From Verrucomicrobiia bacterium (GTDB taxonomy: Bacteria > Verrucomicrobiota > Verrucomicrobiia > Verrucomicrobiales > DEV007), in NCBI GenBank assembly GCA_030425385.1, contig JAUIAH010000003.1, positions 1 to 64,000 on the forward strand: a stretch of 64,000 nt of DNA, read 5' to 3'. This document shows, in pieces, positions 17,797 to 26,245 of this stretch; within the stretch, counting starts at the first letter, position 1, and every line of letters starts with the position of its first letter. Made by a program: the position numbers and the translations under genes. The notes under the pieces are model-generated. The model did no database searches, had not been told where the DNA came from, and was given only the letters and a program-made list of their open reading frames with translations.

Positions 17797-19383
17797 CTAA
17801 ACTTGGTCGCCTTCGGACATTGCCAAATCCGCTCTTCTTCCTCTCATCGGCAAGCGCTCTGTCGTCTGCGTCGATCGAGGGAGAAAGCGGTAGGCGAGGC
17901 CGCGGCATTCGCAGCGCCACCAGGCGAGCACACCTCTGATAAAGGGCTTGATGGCGGCTGGGCCTGGCGCAAAGCCAGGCTTGATCAGAAAGCTGCGATC
18001 CAAATTGCGAATGCCGTAGCGCCCTACAGCGTGACGCTGTTCTGCTAGAGCGACCAGGCGGCGATTGTAGAATCGCATGAATCGGGCGAACCATCCTCCA
18101 ATCGGTCCGTGATAGGGCATGCGGGCGAATTCGCGTTCGGTATGCCGATAGACGAAGTGGACAGGCCCCATGAAATAGGTGCCGATGTCTAACAGAAAGG
18201 CTGCTTTCATCAACTCGGCATCGCCCAGGTAGGCATACTTGTCGCGATAGAGTGCCTCAAACCATCGCCGATAGCACTGAGGATAGTTCTCACGATACGC
18301 CTCCCAATCGCCAGAAGCGTCTTCACCCTCTAGCGATTTGGCAATGAAGGCCTTCGTCGTCATGACCGTGTGCCCGATGAAATCGATGCCATGGCTGTAG
18401 AGCGGGTCCATGAAGCCAGCCGCATCCCCCACACACGCCCACCCGGGTCCTGCTACCTCTGTATTCTCGTAGGCCAGCTGTGTGTATGTCAGGGTGTCGC
18501 GAGGGACGGGCTCGGCGTCGGCAAAGAGCCATGCGCCGATGGGGTGTGATCGCAAATGATCGAGGAGCATTTCCGTGAGGGTGCCCTCGCGACGCGGTTG
18601 GAAATAGCGCGGGTCATAAGTGAGCCCGGCGCTGAGTTCGCCATTCCGCAAGGGGATGAGCCAACACCACCATCCGCGTCCCGTGAGGTGATTGGTCGCC
18701 GAGGCGCGAGACACGTCGCAGGCCATGGCCCATTCGGGATAACGCCTCTTCAGCTCGGGTCCGTCCAGGTCTCGCACATGGCGAAAGCGTGCCCAGACAG
18801 ACTTCGTCACGTGCTCTGAGAGAGGGCGCAAGGTTTGGCGCTGTCGCCCAATCACGGCTGCCTTACCGGTGGCGTCGACAACCCATTTCGCGCGGACGGT
18901 CTTCTCGGAGCCATCTGACAGTTTCACCGTCACTTCGTTCGCATCCACACCTTGGAGCGTCATGCCCGTCGCATGTGCCGGTCGGAGCACTTCACACCCC
19001 GCCGCCTCCGCGAGGTCCAAGACATGCTGATCCAATACCGCGCGATCCACTTGGTAAGTGGGCAAACGTGCTTGAAAGAAGGGGCCGATTTCGCCGCAAC
19101 GGGCCAAAGACGTGTTGCCCTCACGTTGAAACCAAAGGCGTAACCCATGCTTGACGACGTGCTCCTGCGAGAGATGTCGAGAAAGGCGCAGCACGCGGGT
19201 GAGGAAACAGCCGCCCACTTCGGACGTGGACTCGCCTACCCGACGTTTGAAAGCCGAGCCCTTCTCGACAATCTTGATGGACCACTCAGGATTCTGACGT
19301 TTCAGAAGGAGCCCCATCGAGGAACCGGAGAGTGACCCCCCCAGGATCAAGACATCGATGGCAGATGGATCAGCGCTGTTCAT
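17797..19383 (-). CDS. FAD-dependent halogenase-like oxidoreductase
   Basis: This 528-residue flavoprotein has the FAD-binding 'VLILGGSLSGSSMGLLL' at ~11-27, 'GESTSEVGG' near 50, 'WVVDATGKAAVIGRQ' at ~167, 'WCWLIP' at ~239-244 and 'CVGDAAGFMDPLYSHGID' further on. WxWxIP is the hallmark of flavin-dependent halogenases, and the GES-T and GDAAGF-DPL-S-G motifs are shared with tryptophan-halogenase-like proteins. The catalytic Lys of true halogenases is not obvious at the expected place, so a hydroxylase-type or other monooxygenase of the same fold remains possible. It needs a flavin reductase partner; a flavin-reductase-like gene lies 3.5 kb away (22855-23457), but no linkage is proven. It is convergent with the selenoprotein operon. 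Confidence 0.7.
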   Translation of the reverse strand: MNSADPSAIDVLILGGSLSGSSMGLLLKRQNPEWSIKIVEKGSAFKRRVGESTSEVGGCFLTRVLRLSRHLSQEHVVKHGLRLWFQREGNTSLARCGEIGPFFQARLPTYQVDRAVLDQHVLDLAEAAGCEVLRPAHATGMTLQGVDANEVTVKLSDGSEKTVRAKWVVDATGKAAVIGRQRQTLRPLSEHVTKSVWARFRHVRDLDGPELKRRYPEWAMACDVSRASATNHLTGRGWWCWLIPLRNGELSAGLTYDPRYFQPRREGTLTEMLLDHLRSHPIGAWLFADAEPVPRDTLTYTQLAYENTEVAGPGWACVGDAAGFMDPLYSHGIDFIGHTVMTTKAFIAKSLEGEDASGDWEAYRENYPQCYRRWFEALYRDKYAYLGDAELMKAAFLLDIGTYFMGPVHFVYRHTEREFARMPYHGPIGGWFARFMRFYNRRLVALAEQRHAVGRYGIRNLDRSFLIKPGFAPGPAAIKPFIRGVLAWWRCECRGLAYRFLPRSTQTTERLPMRGRRADLAMSEGDQV

Positions 19384-19461
19384 GGCAGGTAATGGTCTTC
19401 ACCCTATCGTGCTCCCTGCCGACCGCCAAGTGGCCAGTGGCCATCCCTCTTAAAAAACGGG

Positions 19462-19489
19462 TTGCGTCCCCCCGCGCGGGGGCCATACT
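19462..19489 (+). promoter_or_regulatory. Possible promoter of tRNA-Ala
   Basis: TTGCGT (19462-19467) and CATACT (19484-19489) are 16 bases apart, about 30 bases before the tRNA. The spacer is a GC-rich palindrome. Confidence 0.3.
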
Positions 19490-19518
19490 CACCATCTCGC
19501 AGCTGCTGCGGGAGATGT

Positions 19519-19594
19519 GGGGCATTAGCTCATCTGGTAGAGCGCTTCAATGGCATTGAAGAGGTAAGCGGTTCGAGTCCGCTATGCTCCACCA
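19519..19594 (+). tRNA. tRNA-Ala(GGC)
   Basis: This 76-nt cloverleaf includes an encoded CCA. The acceptor GGGGCAT pairs with ATGCTCC and the anticodon stem is CTTCA/TGAAG. The loop ATGGCAT gives anticodon GGC, the T stem is AGCGG/CCGCT, and the T-loop is TTCGAGT. Confidence 0.95.
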
Positions 19595-19658
19595 CTTCTC
19601 CCCCTGGGATCAGCGCTTTCTGCCTTCCCTTTCCCCTCAGGTGCCGTCAGCCTGAGGA

Positions 19659-21140
19659 ATGCGCGTATTCTTTCCATTTCTTTGGATCGTTCTCTTGTTG
19701 CCAATGCTCGGTGCTGAGCAACCCAACATCATCTTCATCCTCGCCGATGACATGGGCTACGGCGATGTCCGTGCTCTCAATCCAGATTCGGTCATTCCCA
19801 CGCCTCACCTTGATCGGCTAGCCCGTGAAGGCATGACATTCACGGATGCCCATTCGGGTTCTGCCGTGTGCACGCCGACTCGCTACGGCGTCCTGACGGG
19901 ACGCTACTGCTGGCGCGGTAGCTTGAAGCGCGGCGTGCTGAATGGATACGGCAAGCCTTTGATCGAATCAGGCCGAGCAACGGTCGCATCCTTCCTGGGC
20001 GCGCACGGATACACGACCGCCTGCGTGGGGAAGTGGCATTTGGGTCTCGGCTTTGTGCCTGAACCAGACGGGACTCCCACGGACCTCGATTTCACCAAGC
20101 CTCTCACGGATGGCGCCCACACTCGCGGGTTCGACTACTCTTACATCATCCCTGCATCCCTCGACTTCCCTCCCTATGTCTACATCGAAGATGGGAAAGT
20201 GACAGGTCAACCAGATCGTGTTCAGCCGGCACAAGCATTTCCCGCCTTTCTCCGCAAAGGCCCCATCGGCGCGGACTTCGACATGGAGGAGTGCTTAGAT
20301 CATTTGTTAGGCAAGGCCACTGATTTCATCCGAAAGCAGCAGGACACTGATTCCCCCTATTTCCTCTATTTCCCACTCACGGCTCCACACAAGCCTGTCC
20401 TTCCTCACAAACGCTTTCGCGGGAAATCAACGCGTGGCCCATATGGCGACTTTGTCATGCAGGTCGATGCCACTGTAGGTGGCGTTCTCCAGGCCTTGGA
20501 CGAGACCAATCAGGCGGACAACACCCTGGTCATCTACACCAGTGACAACGGCTCTTTCATGCACCGCTGGGAAGATGATCGCCCCACACATGTGTTAGAT
20601 GCCAAAGTGCAAGCCTATCACCCACGGCATCACACGGCTAATGGTCCCTTCCGCGGCACGAAGGCGGACATTTGGGAAGCTGGTCATCGCGTGCCATTCT
20701 TTGCCCGTTGGCCCGCTACCATCGCGGCAGGATCTGAGTACGGCCAGCCGGTCTGCCACGTCGACCTCTTCGCCACGTGCGCCGAGATCGTGGGCCAGGC
20801 ACTTCCAGACGAGGCGGCAGAGGACAGTTTCAGTTGGCTCCCCGCCATGACGCAAGTGACAGAGCAACCTACCCGCGCGCCCGTGATCCATCATTCCGCT
20901 TCTGGCGTGTTTGCCATTCGCGATGGGAAATGGAAACTCGTGCTGGGTAATGGATCGGGAGGACGTGCGCAGCCCAAGGGGAAACCGTTTGCCAAGCCCT
21001 ACTCTCTCTGGGACATGGATAGTGACATTGGCGAAGAGAATGATCTCATTGAGAAACATCCTGACATTGCCAAACGGCTAGAGGCCGCTTGCTTGGAGAT
21101 TCGAGATTCGGGACGCTCGCGCCCCGTTAGGGTCCAATAG
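19659..21140 (+). CDS. Exported sulfatase (arylsulfatase family)
   Basis: This is a 493-residue type I sulfatase with a short signal peptide ending near 'LLPMLGAEQ'. 'NIIFILADDMGYGD' at ~23-36 provides the metal-binding Asp pair. 'CTPTRYGVLTGRY' at ~71 is the sulfatase signature, whose Cys becomes formylglycine. Further on it has 'CVGKWHLG', 'PFFLYFP'-like 'SPYFLYFPLTAPHKP' and 'VIYTSDNGS' with the second metal-binding Asp-Asn. It presumably removes sulfate from algal polysaccharides in the periplasm; the substrate cannot be told from sequence. It needs a formylglycine-generating enzyme, which is not in the window. Its end overlaps the convergent lipoprotein-protease gene by 14 bases. Confidence 0.9.
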   Translation: MRVFFPFLWIVLLLPMLGAEQPNIIFILADDMGYGDVRALNPDSVIPTPHLDRLAREGMTFTDAHSGSAVCTPTRYGVLTGRYCWRGSLKRGVLNGYGKPLIESGRATVASFLGAHGYTTACVGKWHLGLGFVPEPDGTPTDLDFTKPLTDGAHTRGFDYSYIIPASLDFPPYVYIEDGKVTGQPDRVQPAQAFPAFLRKGPIGADFDMEECLDHLLGKATDFIRKQQDTDSPYFLYFPLTAPHKPVLPHKRFRGKSTRGPYGDFVMQVDATVGGVLQALDETNQADNTLVIYTSDNGSFMHRWEDDRPTHVLDAKVQAYHPRHHTANGPFRGTKADIWEAGHRVPFFARWPATIAAGSEYGQPVCHVDLFATCAEIVGQALPDEAAEDSFSWLPAMTQVTEQPTRAPVIHHSASGVFAIRDGKWKLVLGNGSGGRAQPKGKPFAKPYSLWDMDSDIGEENDLIEKHPDIAKRLEAACLEIRDSGRSRPVRVQ

Positions 21141-21996
21141 CAATGGGTGACAATTGGTAACCCCCTCCGAGTTCTCGCATCAAGTCATTGATGGCGGCGT
21201 AGTTCTGCGGATCGGAAATGAAAGGGCCTTGCCCCATGCCGCCAAAGGTATGCGTTTCGATCAAGACAGGTTGGCCCTGCACAATGATGAAGCCAGGGTT
21301 GCCGCTGTCACCTGTGATCAAAGGATCCGCATACCGTGCATCAAAGTCTCCCGCACGCCCATACCGCAAATGGCGATTTCCCACATGCGCGATGCGGCGT
21401 AAGAGTAGATTGCGGTCTTTGTCAGTGATCACCGCGAGACTGCCGACCAGATGTTCGGAATAGTCCGCCCGCGGGGGCAGGACTTGATAAAAAGTCACCG
21501 GCACATCGCGCTCTAACAACCCCACTGCCAGATCAGGCATCAGTCCGCCAGGGACAGCCAGGCGCCTTTCGATGATCCGTTGGTGCACGCGTCCGGCGCG
21601 ATCATGGAAACTGACCACGTCGCCCGGGTTCCGCTGATAGTGCTGCGCCATGAGCACGTGCCGAGGCGAGATGAGGGTGCAGGTTCGGACCTGGTCCATG
21701 GCGACCCCTGTGAAATCAAGGCGCTTGGTCCAATCACGTGCCCACAAAGCATCTGCTCGGGGCGCGTAACGGTCAAAGAGATTGATATTGCGAGGTGTCG
21801 TCGGCACCACCGCCATCGTAGAGGCATTGATCACGCCACGTGCTTCATGAACGCTTTGCAAGCGCACCGGCCCGCGAGGGCTGCCAGATTGGCAACCAGC
21901 GAGAACGAGTCCTATCAGAACACCTATGAATGCGTTTCGCACGTGTTGAGAAGTTAAGGCAAAAGCCCCGTTTGGGCCACTCCTTTCTCCTGCCAT
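21127..21996 (-). CDS. Trypsin-like serine protease lipoprotein
   Basis: This 289-residue protein has a lipoprotein signal ('GVLIGLVLAGC', Cys 35). A chymotrypsin-fold catalytic triad can be placed: His 119 in 'CTLISPRHVLMAQH' (the counterpart of TAAHC), Asp 155 in 'LMPDLAVGLL', and Ser 231 in 'ITGDSGNPGFI' (GDSGxP). It is therefore probably an active serine endopeptidase anchored in the envelope. It lies 9 bases downstream of the MauE-like gene and in the same orientation, so the two are likely co-transcribed. A GTG at 21942 is an alternative start closer to the signal peptide. The substrate is unknown. Confidence 0.65.
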   Translation of the reverse strand: MAGERSGPNGAFALTSQHVRNAFIGVLIGLVLAGCQSGSPRGPVRLQSVHEARGVINASTMAVVPTTPRNINLFDRYAPRADALWARDWTKRLDFTGVAMDQVRTCTLISPRHVLMAQHYQRNPGDVVSFHDRAGRVHQRIIERRLAVPGGLMPDLAVGLLERDVPVTFYQVLPPRADYSEHLVGSLAVITDKDRNLLLRRIAHVGNRHLRYGRAGDFDARYADPLITGDSGNPGFIIVQGQPVLIETHTFGGMGQGPFISDPQNYAAINDLMRELGGGYQLSPIAIGP

Positions 21997-22005
21997 CAGA
22001 ATACG

Positions 22006-22554
22006 TCAGAACAACATCCACCCTGCCATGGCTGCCATGGCAAGGTCTTCTGTCAGCGCCACCCTGGTCAGCGGCACCTTGAGGGTCGATCCCAGGCAGG
22101 CACATTGGAGATCCAACCCCTTTCGCAGCGCGATGAGCACGCCGACCGCTCCAAAAGCAAAGACCACGATGGTCACGCTATACACAATATTAGGGAACAC
22201 GTGCCCGAGGTAGCCGAGTCCCAACGCCAGCTCGATCCACGGGTATAGCAGGGCGTAAGGACGACATGGCCCCGCCAGCAGGTCGTATTTCTGGAAGCCA
22301 TCCGCAAACCCCGAGAGGTCGAACGCTTTCACCATAGCAAAGCTGACCAGGAAGAAGCCCATGAAATCATGCATCCATGTGCGGGTGTCCCATCCTCCAG
22401 CATAATGCAGCTGCTTCGCCATGGCAGCGAGCAAGCTAAACCCTACCAGAACTATCAATGGGCCATAATCACTGAGCGAGACGGCGCGATTCTTCTCTTC
22501 AGGAGCGTCGGCGCCTCCGCCACCACTACAACAAGACGGTTTCTCTGGGTTCAT
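22006..22554 (-). CDS. MauE/DoxX-like membrane protein
   Basis: This is a 182-residue integral membrane protein with four predicted helices. An N-terminal soluble stretch is rich in Cys and Gly (CCSGGGG). The core has 'WMHDFMGFFLVSFAMVKAFD', 'GFQKYDLLAG', 'YPWIELALGLGYLG' and 'LQCACLGS', matching the MauE/DoxX redox-associated membrane family. Members help maturation or electron transfer for envelope disulfide or metal proteins. The paired Cys residues in both the N-terminal tail and the C-terminal CAC motif would suit thiol or metal chemistry. It is transcribed ahead of the protease lipoprotein. Confidence 0.7.
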   Translation of the reverse strand: MNPEKPSCCSGGGGADAPEEKNRAVSLSDYGPLIVLVGFSLLAAMAKQLHYAGGWDTRTWMHDFMGFFLVSFAMVKAFDLSGFADGFQKYDLLAGPCRPYALLYPWIELALGLGYLGHVFPNIVYSVTIVVFAFGAVGVLIALRKGLDLQCACLGSTLKVPLTRVALTEDLAMAAMAGWMLF

Positions 22555-22607
22555 GGAATGGGTAAGTAGTCAATTGCTTCAATAGACACATCCTTCGCCA
22601 TGCTGCC

Positions 22608-22871
22608 ATGAAGTTGCAAATCAAAGCGCCCCTTGCGCTGTTCCTCTGCTTCCTACTTTAGGCGTGCGGTCTCTTGTCCATTATCACTATCCTCACATCA
22701 TCGTCCAGACCAATTAGCCATATGGCATCTCCGAGCAAGGCGAGGCAGGAAAGTACAGAGGATCGCACGTTCATGGAGGCAGGGCCGAGCATGCGGGTTC
22801 TCATCGCCATCGAATTCCATTGTCCCCGCTTCGCTAAGCCGCCAGGTTCGTGGCATGGAATTCGACTTTGA
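22608..22871 (+). pseudogene. Possible small lipoprotein gene broken by TAG
   Basis: An ATG at 22608 opens a lipoprotein-like signal ('MKLQIKAPLALFLCFLL'), then an in-frame TAG at 22659-22661. It continues 'ACGLLS' in the same frame, so that without the stop the lipobox L-x-A-C would be perfect. The frame then runs to 22871, overlapping the flavin-reductase-like gene. The downstream part has no recognisable family and its codon use is unconvincing. This is either a dead small lipoprotein or coincidence. Confidence 0.25.
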
Positions 22872-23457
22872 AGATAAGGATCTCCCGCAGGCTTACAAGC
22901 TCCTCGCCGGGCTGGTCACGCCGCGCCCCATCGCTTGGATCACAACCGTCGATGCGGATGGAAATGTCAATGCCGCACCCTTCAGTTTCTTTAATGTCTT
23001 TGGCAGTCGACCACCTATCATTGGCGTCGCTCCTGGAGATCGCGCTCCAGGGATTCCGAAGGATACCGCGCGTAACATCCGTCGCACGGGCTGTTTCGTG
23101 GTGAACCTTGCCAATGAGGCGTTGGCCGAAGCCATGGTCGCCTGCGCGGCTTCTTTGCCATCCGGCGAGAGTGAGTTGGCGACGGTGAATCTCGAAACTG
23201 CTCCTAGCGCAACCATTCGCGCACCCCGCATCGCCAGTGCGCCGGTGAGTTTGGAATGCACAGAGTGGAGCACCTTGGAGATCGGTCGCAATCGACTCGT
23301 CATCGGCGTGGTGAAACGCCTCCATGTGCAGGACGGCATCTTAGACCCAGAGAGCCTGCATGTGAATCTCGATGCCTACCGTCCCATTGGGCGTATGCAT
23401 GGGCCTGACGGATACACCAAGACACGTGAGTTCTTCACGATCGCTCGCCCTGACTGA
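22855..23457 (+). CDS. Flavin reductase-like FMN-binding split-barrel protein
   Basis: This is a 200-residue protein of the flavin reductase/DUF447 split-barrel type: 'YKLLAGLVTPRPIAWITTVD', 'NAAPFSFFNVFGSRPPIIGV', 'KDTARNIRRTGCFVVNLAN' and 'LVIGVVKRLHV'. I start it at ATG 22855, where the conserved domain begins; the open frame further upstream shows no conserved sequence. These proteins bind FMN and reduce it or act on small substrates. It could supply reduced flavin to the halogenase-like enzyme, but that is speculation. Its 3' end nearly meets the convergent PilZ-HlyD gene. Confidence 0.8.
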   Translation: MEFDFEDKDLPQAYKLLAGLVTPRPIAWITTVDADGNVNAAPFSFFNVFGSRPPIIGVAPGDRAPGIPKDTARNIRRTGCFVVNLANEALAEAMVACAASLPSGESELATVNLETAPSATIRAPRIASAPVSLECTEWSTLEIGRNRLVIGVVKRLHVQDGILDPESLHVNLDAYRPIGRMHGPDGYTKTREFFTIARPD

Positions 23458-23461
23458 TAAG

Positions 23462-25018
23462 CTATCGAAAGTCAGCAGACTTAGATTTGGCCATAGCTTC
23501 CAATGCCGGCTGCTGGCTGGGCAGGGACTTGCTCTCCCAGGGCCACTGGTGGTCCAATTGAATGGCCATGGCCAGACGCAGACCTGCTGGAGCCTTCTCT
23601 GGAATATCGGGTAAGGTGACTTTGATAGGAACCAAAGTGGGATCGGCTCTGAAGTCGGGATTCCAGCCATTCTGACTGTAGACGCCTCGGTGACCAATGG
23701 CGGCCACTCGTCCCTCCACCGCGATATCCATCGAAGGCAGGTGAACGCGCACCTTCTGACCAGGAAACACCTTCAATGCTTTCTTCGCATGCACGTGCCC
23801 GATCGCCCAATTCTCTTCCGAGGTTGAGATCGCGAGCACTTCGGACCCTGATTTGACGAAACTGCCAGGATGTTGATAGGTTGCGTAAACGACGCCTTCA
23901 CCAGTTGCCGTCACGGTGAAGCCCTTCCGCAACGCCTCCAAATGCGCCACCTGCGCCTCCAAAGCCGTGACTCTCGCTTGGAAAGTCGCATGGTGAGCGC
24001 GGGCCCGGGGAAGCGTCTCATCCAATCGATCCCCAACCAAGAGGACATCAGATTCGCGCAGCACACGTTCTCGTTGACTGAGTCGCTTCAATTCCAGCTG
24101 ACGCAACTCCAATGCAGACTTCGCGTGCTCGGCCGTCATCACGGCTTCGTCTAGTTTCTCCTTCACGATCACTCGACGGTCAGCCAGGGGTTTTAAGCGT
24201 TCTGCCAGCGATTGTGCGCGTCGGACCTCCGCTTCTGCCATGCGAATCGCCGCTTCCGCTAACTTGAGATCTTCCCCTAGCGCTTGAGCCAAGACTGCCG
24301 TTTGCCTCTCGGCAGTCTTCACGGCCTCTGCACTTTGATCGCGCTCGATCATGGCACCGGCGAGCTCTGCCCTGGCATTAACATAATCATGTTCCACCTT
24401 CTGGTCTACGATTCGAAACAATGGCTCGCCCTTGGTCACAACAGCACCTTCCTTGACCAAGATCTGCTCCACGATTCCGTCCGAGGGTGCCTTGACGGAT
24501 GCGAGATTGCCTAACAAGACAGCGTTGTAGATGGGGATCGTCAGCTGACTGCGGAAGTAGAACCACACTGCGGTAGTAATCCCGAGGATCCCTACTAGCA
24601 GTAGTACCGCAGCGACAACTCCGCGCGCCTTCCGAGTCGATGAAGGTCTCCCTCCTGGGGGAGGCCGGTGCGGTGGATCAGACTGGGCGACGCCGCCAGC
24701 AATCTGATCGTAGCTCATGTCATTCAGCATCTCGCCATAGGCGACTTCTGACGTAAGCATGCGACCCAATTCCTGCTGGTCCTTCAGACTCAGGTCGAGG
24801 AAGGTGTAGTGGGTTTTGTCAGGATTCGAAGAGCGAACTCGCACTCGCAATGGAAGTGATTGGCCCTCGTCGAACTCCAAGACACCCTTCAATTCGCTTC
24901 CGGGTGTGGAGCCATTCCCGGAAACGTAGAATCCGTGAGCGCTTAGGTTGTAGATGGGAATCGACTTCCCATCCATCCAGAATTTGGGTCCGGGAGAGGG
25001 GTCTAATGGCTGCTGCAT
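23462..25018 (-). CDS. PilZ-HlyD membrane-fusion protein (Alg44-like architecture)
   Basis: This protein has ~518 residues. An N-terminal PilZ-like domain contains 'NLSAHGFYV' (the NxSxxG half of the c-di-GMP site). A Pro-rich linker and one membrane helix ('VVAAVLLLVGILGITTAVWF') follow. The periplasmic HlyD part has a lipoyl-like half ('VKAPSDGIVEQILVKEGAVV'), a long coiled coil and a beta-barrel ('GQKVRVHLPSMDIAVEGRV'). PilZ-TM-HlyD is the layout of Alg44, the c-di-GMP receptor of alginate synthase. The RxxxR half of the PilZ motif is not evident, so ligand binding is uncertain. The start is ATG 25018 or GTG 25054. No glycosyltransferase is adjacent, so the partner is unknown. Confidence 0.7.
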   Translation of the reverse strand: MQQPLDPSPGPKFWMDGKSIPIYNLSAHGFYVSGNGSTPGSELKGVLEFDEGQSLPLRVRVRSSNPDKTHYTFLDLSLKDQQELGRMLTSEVAYGEMLNDMSYDQIAGGVAQSDPPHRPPPGGRPSSTRKARGVVAAVLLLVGILGITTAVWFYFRSQLTIPIYNAVLLGNLASVKAPSDGIVEQILVKEGAVVTKGEPLFRIVDQKVEHDYVNARAELAGAMIERDQSAEAVKTAERQTAVLAQALGEDLKLAEAAIRMAEAEVRRAQSLAERLKPLADRRVIVKEKLDEAVMTAEHAKSALELRQLELKRLSQRERVLRESDVLLVGDRLDETLPRARAHHATFQARVTALEAQVAHLEALRKGFTVTATGEGVVYATYQHPGSFVKSGSEVLAISTSEENWAIGHVHAKKALKVFPGQKVRVHLPSMDIAVEGRVAAIGHRGVYSQNGWNPDFRADPTLVPIKVTLPDIPEKAPAGLRLAMAIQLDHQWPWESKSLPSQQPALEAMAKSKSADFR

Positions 25019-25163
25019 AGGCTTCGTGCGGTGATCTTCGGTGTCCGCTCCCACAGCGCGCCGTTACCACCGAAGCCTCGCGCCGTCACCTAGAAAACAC
25101 GGGAAATCGGCCTTAATACCATAGCTAGGCCACCCAATAGCATTGGTGTATATTCCATAATTT

Positions 25164-26138
25164 CTATCCTGCGAGATCGACGGCAAGCTGTGCCGCTGCC
25201 AGGAGGGATCCTGGGTCTGCGCGACCTTTCCAAGCAATGTCAAAAGCGGTACCGTGGTCGACAGATGTGCGAATGATAGGCAATCCCAAAGTGACATTCA
25301 CAGCAGAGTCAAAGGCCAGAGCCTTGAGGGGGATATGCCCCTGATCATGATACATGCAAATGAACGCATCGGTCTGTTGACGTTTGGAAGGAATAAAAGC
25401 CGTGTCAGGAGGAATCGGGCCCTGCACGTTCCACCCGCGAAGGCGCGCGGCTTCCACTTCTGGCAGAATGATTCGCTCTTCTTCGCCGTGTCCAAATAGA
25501 CCATGCTCTCCTGCGTGGGGATTCAATCCTAACACCACCATCGCAATCGAATCCTTCGGTCGGTTTCGAATCTTCCTCACCGCTTCCCCAGTAAGATCGA
25601 TCACATCTCGCAGACGCTCTCGTGTGAGCAGTCGTGGCGCCTCGGCATAACCACAATGACAGGTAACGAAAGAAGCCGTCACTTCGTCTGACACTTGTAG
25701 CATACAAGTCTTGGTGGATTGCGTGAGGGCCGTGAGAATCTCCGTGTGCCCCGGATAGGGGAATCCAGCAGCATGCAAGGCTTCCTTGTTCAGCGGCGCC
25801 GTGACGATTGCATCCACCACCCCGGCCAAAGCGTCCTCAATCGCCGTGGCCAGATAGGCATAGGCAGCTTGACCACAGCGTGCCTCCACGCGTGCAGGCA
25901 CAATGCTAAGGGAGTCAGTCAAGCTTCTGACAGGATTGACGCACTCGGAAGGAGCCATGGGAAGACCCACTACATGGGCGACGCGCTCAAGGACCATCGG
26001 ATCGCCATAGATCACAGGCATCATGCCAGGCATGCTTTCGCGACGCTGCACCAATTGAAGGCAAACTTCCGGACCGACTCCCGCGGGATCGCCCATTGTC
26101 ACGGCAAGGCGTTTCGGCTGAGAAACAGGAAGAGTCAT
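25164..26138 (-). CDS. pdxA: 4-hydroxythreonine-4-phosphate dehydrogenase PdxA
   Basis: This 324-residue protein, full length for the family, oxidises 4-phosphohydroxy-L-threonine in pyridoxal phosphate synthesis. The conserved features include 'VTMGDPAGVGPEV' at the N-terminus, 'VTAPLNKEALHAAGFPYPGHTE' with a metal-binding His, 'LNPHAGEHGLFG' and 'YHDQGHIPLKALAFD'. I chose ATG 26138 because the family's usual start lies just before 'LAVTMGDPAG'; the upstream residues are not conserved. pdxH, which finishes the same pathway, lies 3.6 kb to the right. A Y1 transposase gene begins about 100 bases upstream on the other strand. Confidence 0.93.
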   Translation of the reverse strand: MTLPVSQPKRLAVTMGDPAGVGPEVCLQLVQRRESMPGMMPVIYGDPMVLERVAHVVGLPMAPSECVNPVRSLTDSLSIVPARVEARCGQAAYAYLATAIEDALAGVVDAIVTAPLNKEALHAAGFPYPGHTEILTALTQSTKTCMLQVSDEVTASFVTCHCGYAEAPRLLTRERLRDVIDLTGEAVRKIRNRPKDSIAMVVLGLNPHAGEHGLFGHGEEERIILPEVEAARLRGWNVQGPIPPDTAFIPSKRQQTDAFICMYHDQGHIPLKALAFDSAVNVTLGLPIIRTSVDHGTAFDIAWKGRADPGSLLAAAQLAVDLAG

Positions 26139-26186
26139 CAGCCGAACAAGGATGGCCCCTCGAATCAAAGCAAACTCCATTGCTTT

Positions 26187-26213
26187 ATAAGGGTCTGACC
26201 ACAATAACATTGA
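26187..26213. repeat. REP-like motif beside the first Y1 transposase
   Basis: The core AAGGGTCTGAC, followed by an AT-rich stretch and TTGAC, lies 33 bases before the transposase start. The same core occurs at 46358-46369. This type of short GGGTCTGAC end is what Y1 transposases of the REP-associated group commonly mobilise (family knowledge). Confidence 0.4.
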
Positions 26214-26245
26214 CGGGGTGGCGGTGTTTGGGGTAGGGATGGGTG

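Noticed and set aside
19468-19483. GC palindrome before tRNA-Ala as an intrinsic terminator for the halogenase-like gene
   Set aside because: It lies upstream, not downstream, of that gene, and lacks a T-tract in the right place.
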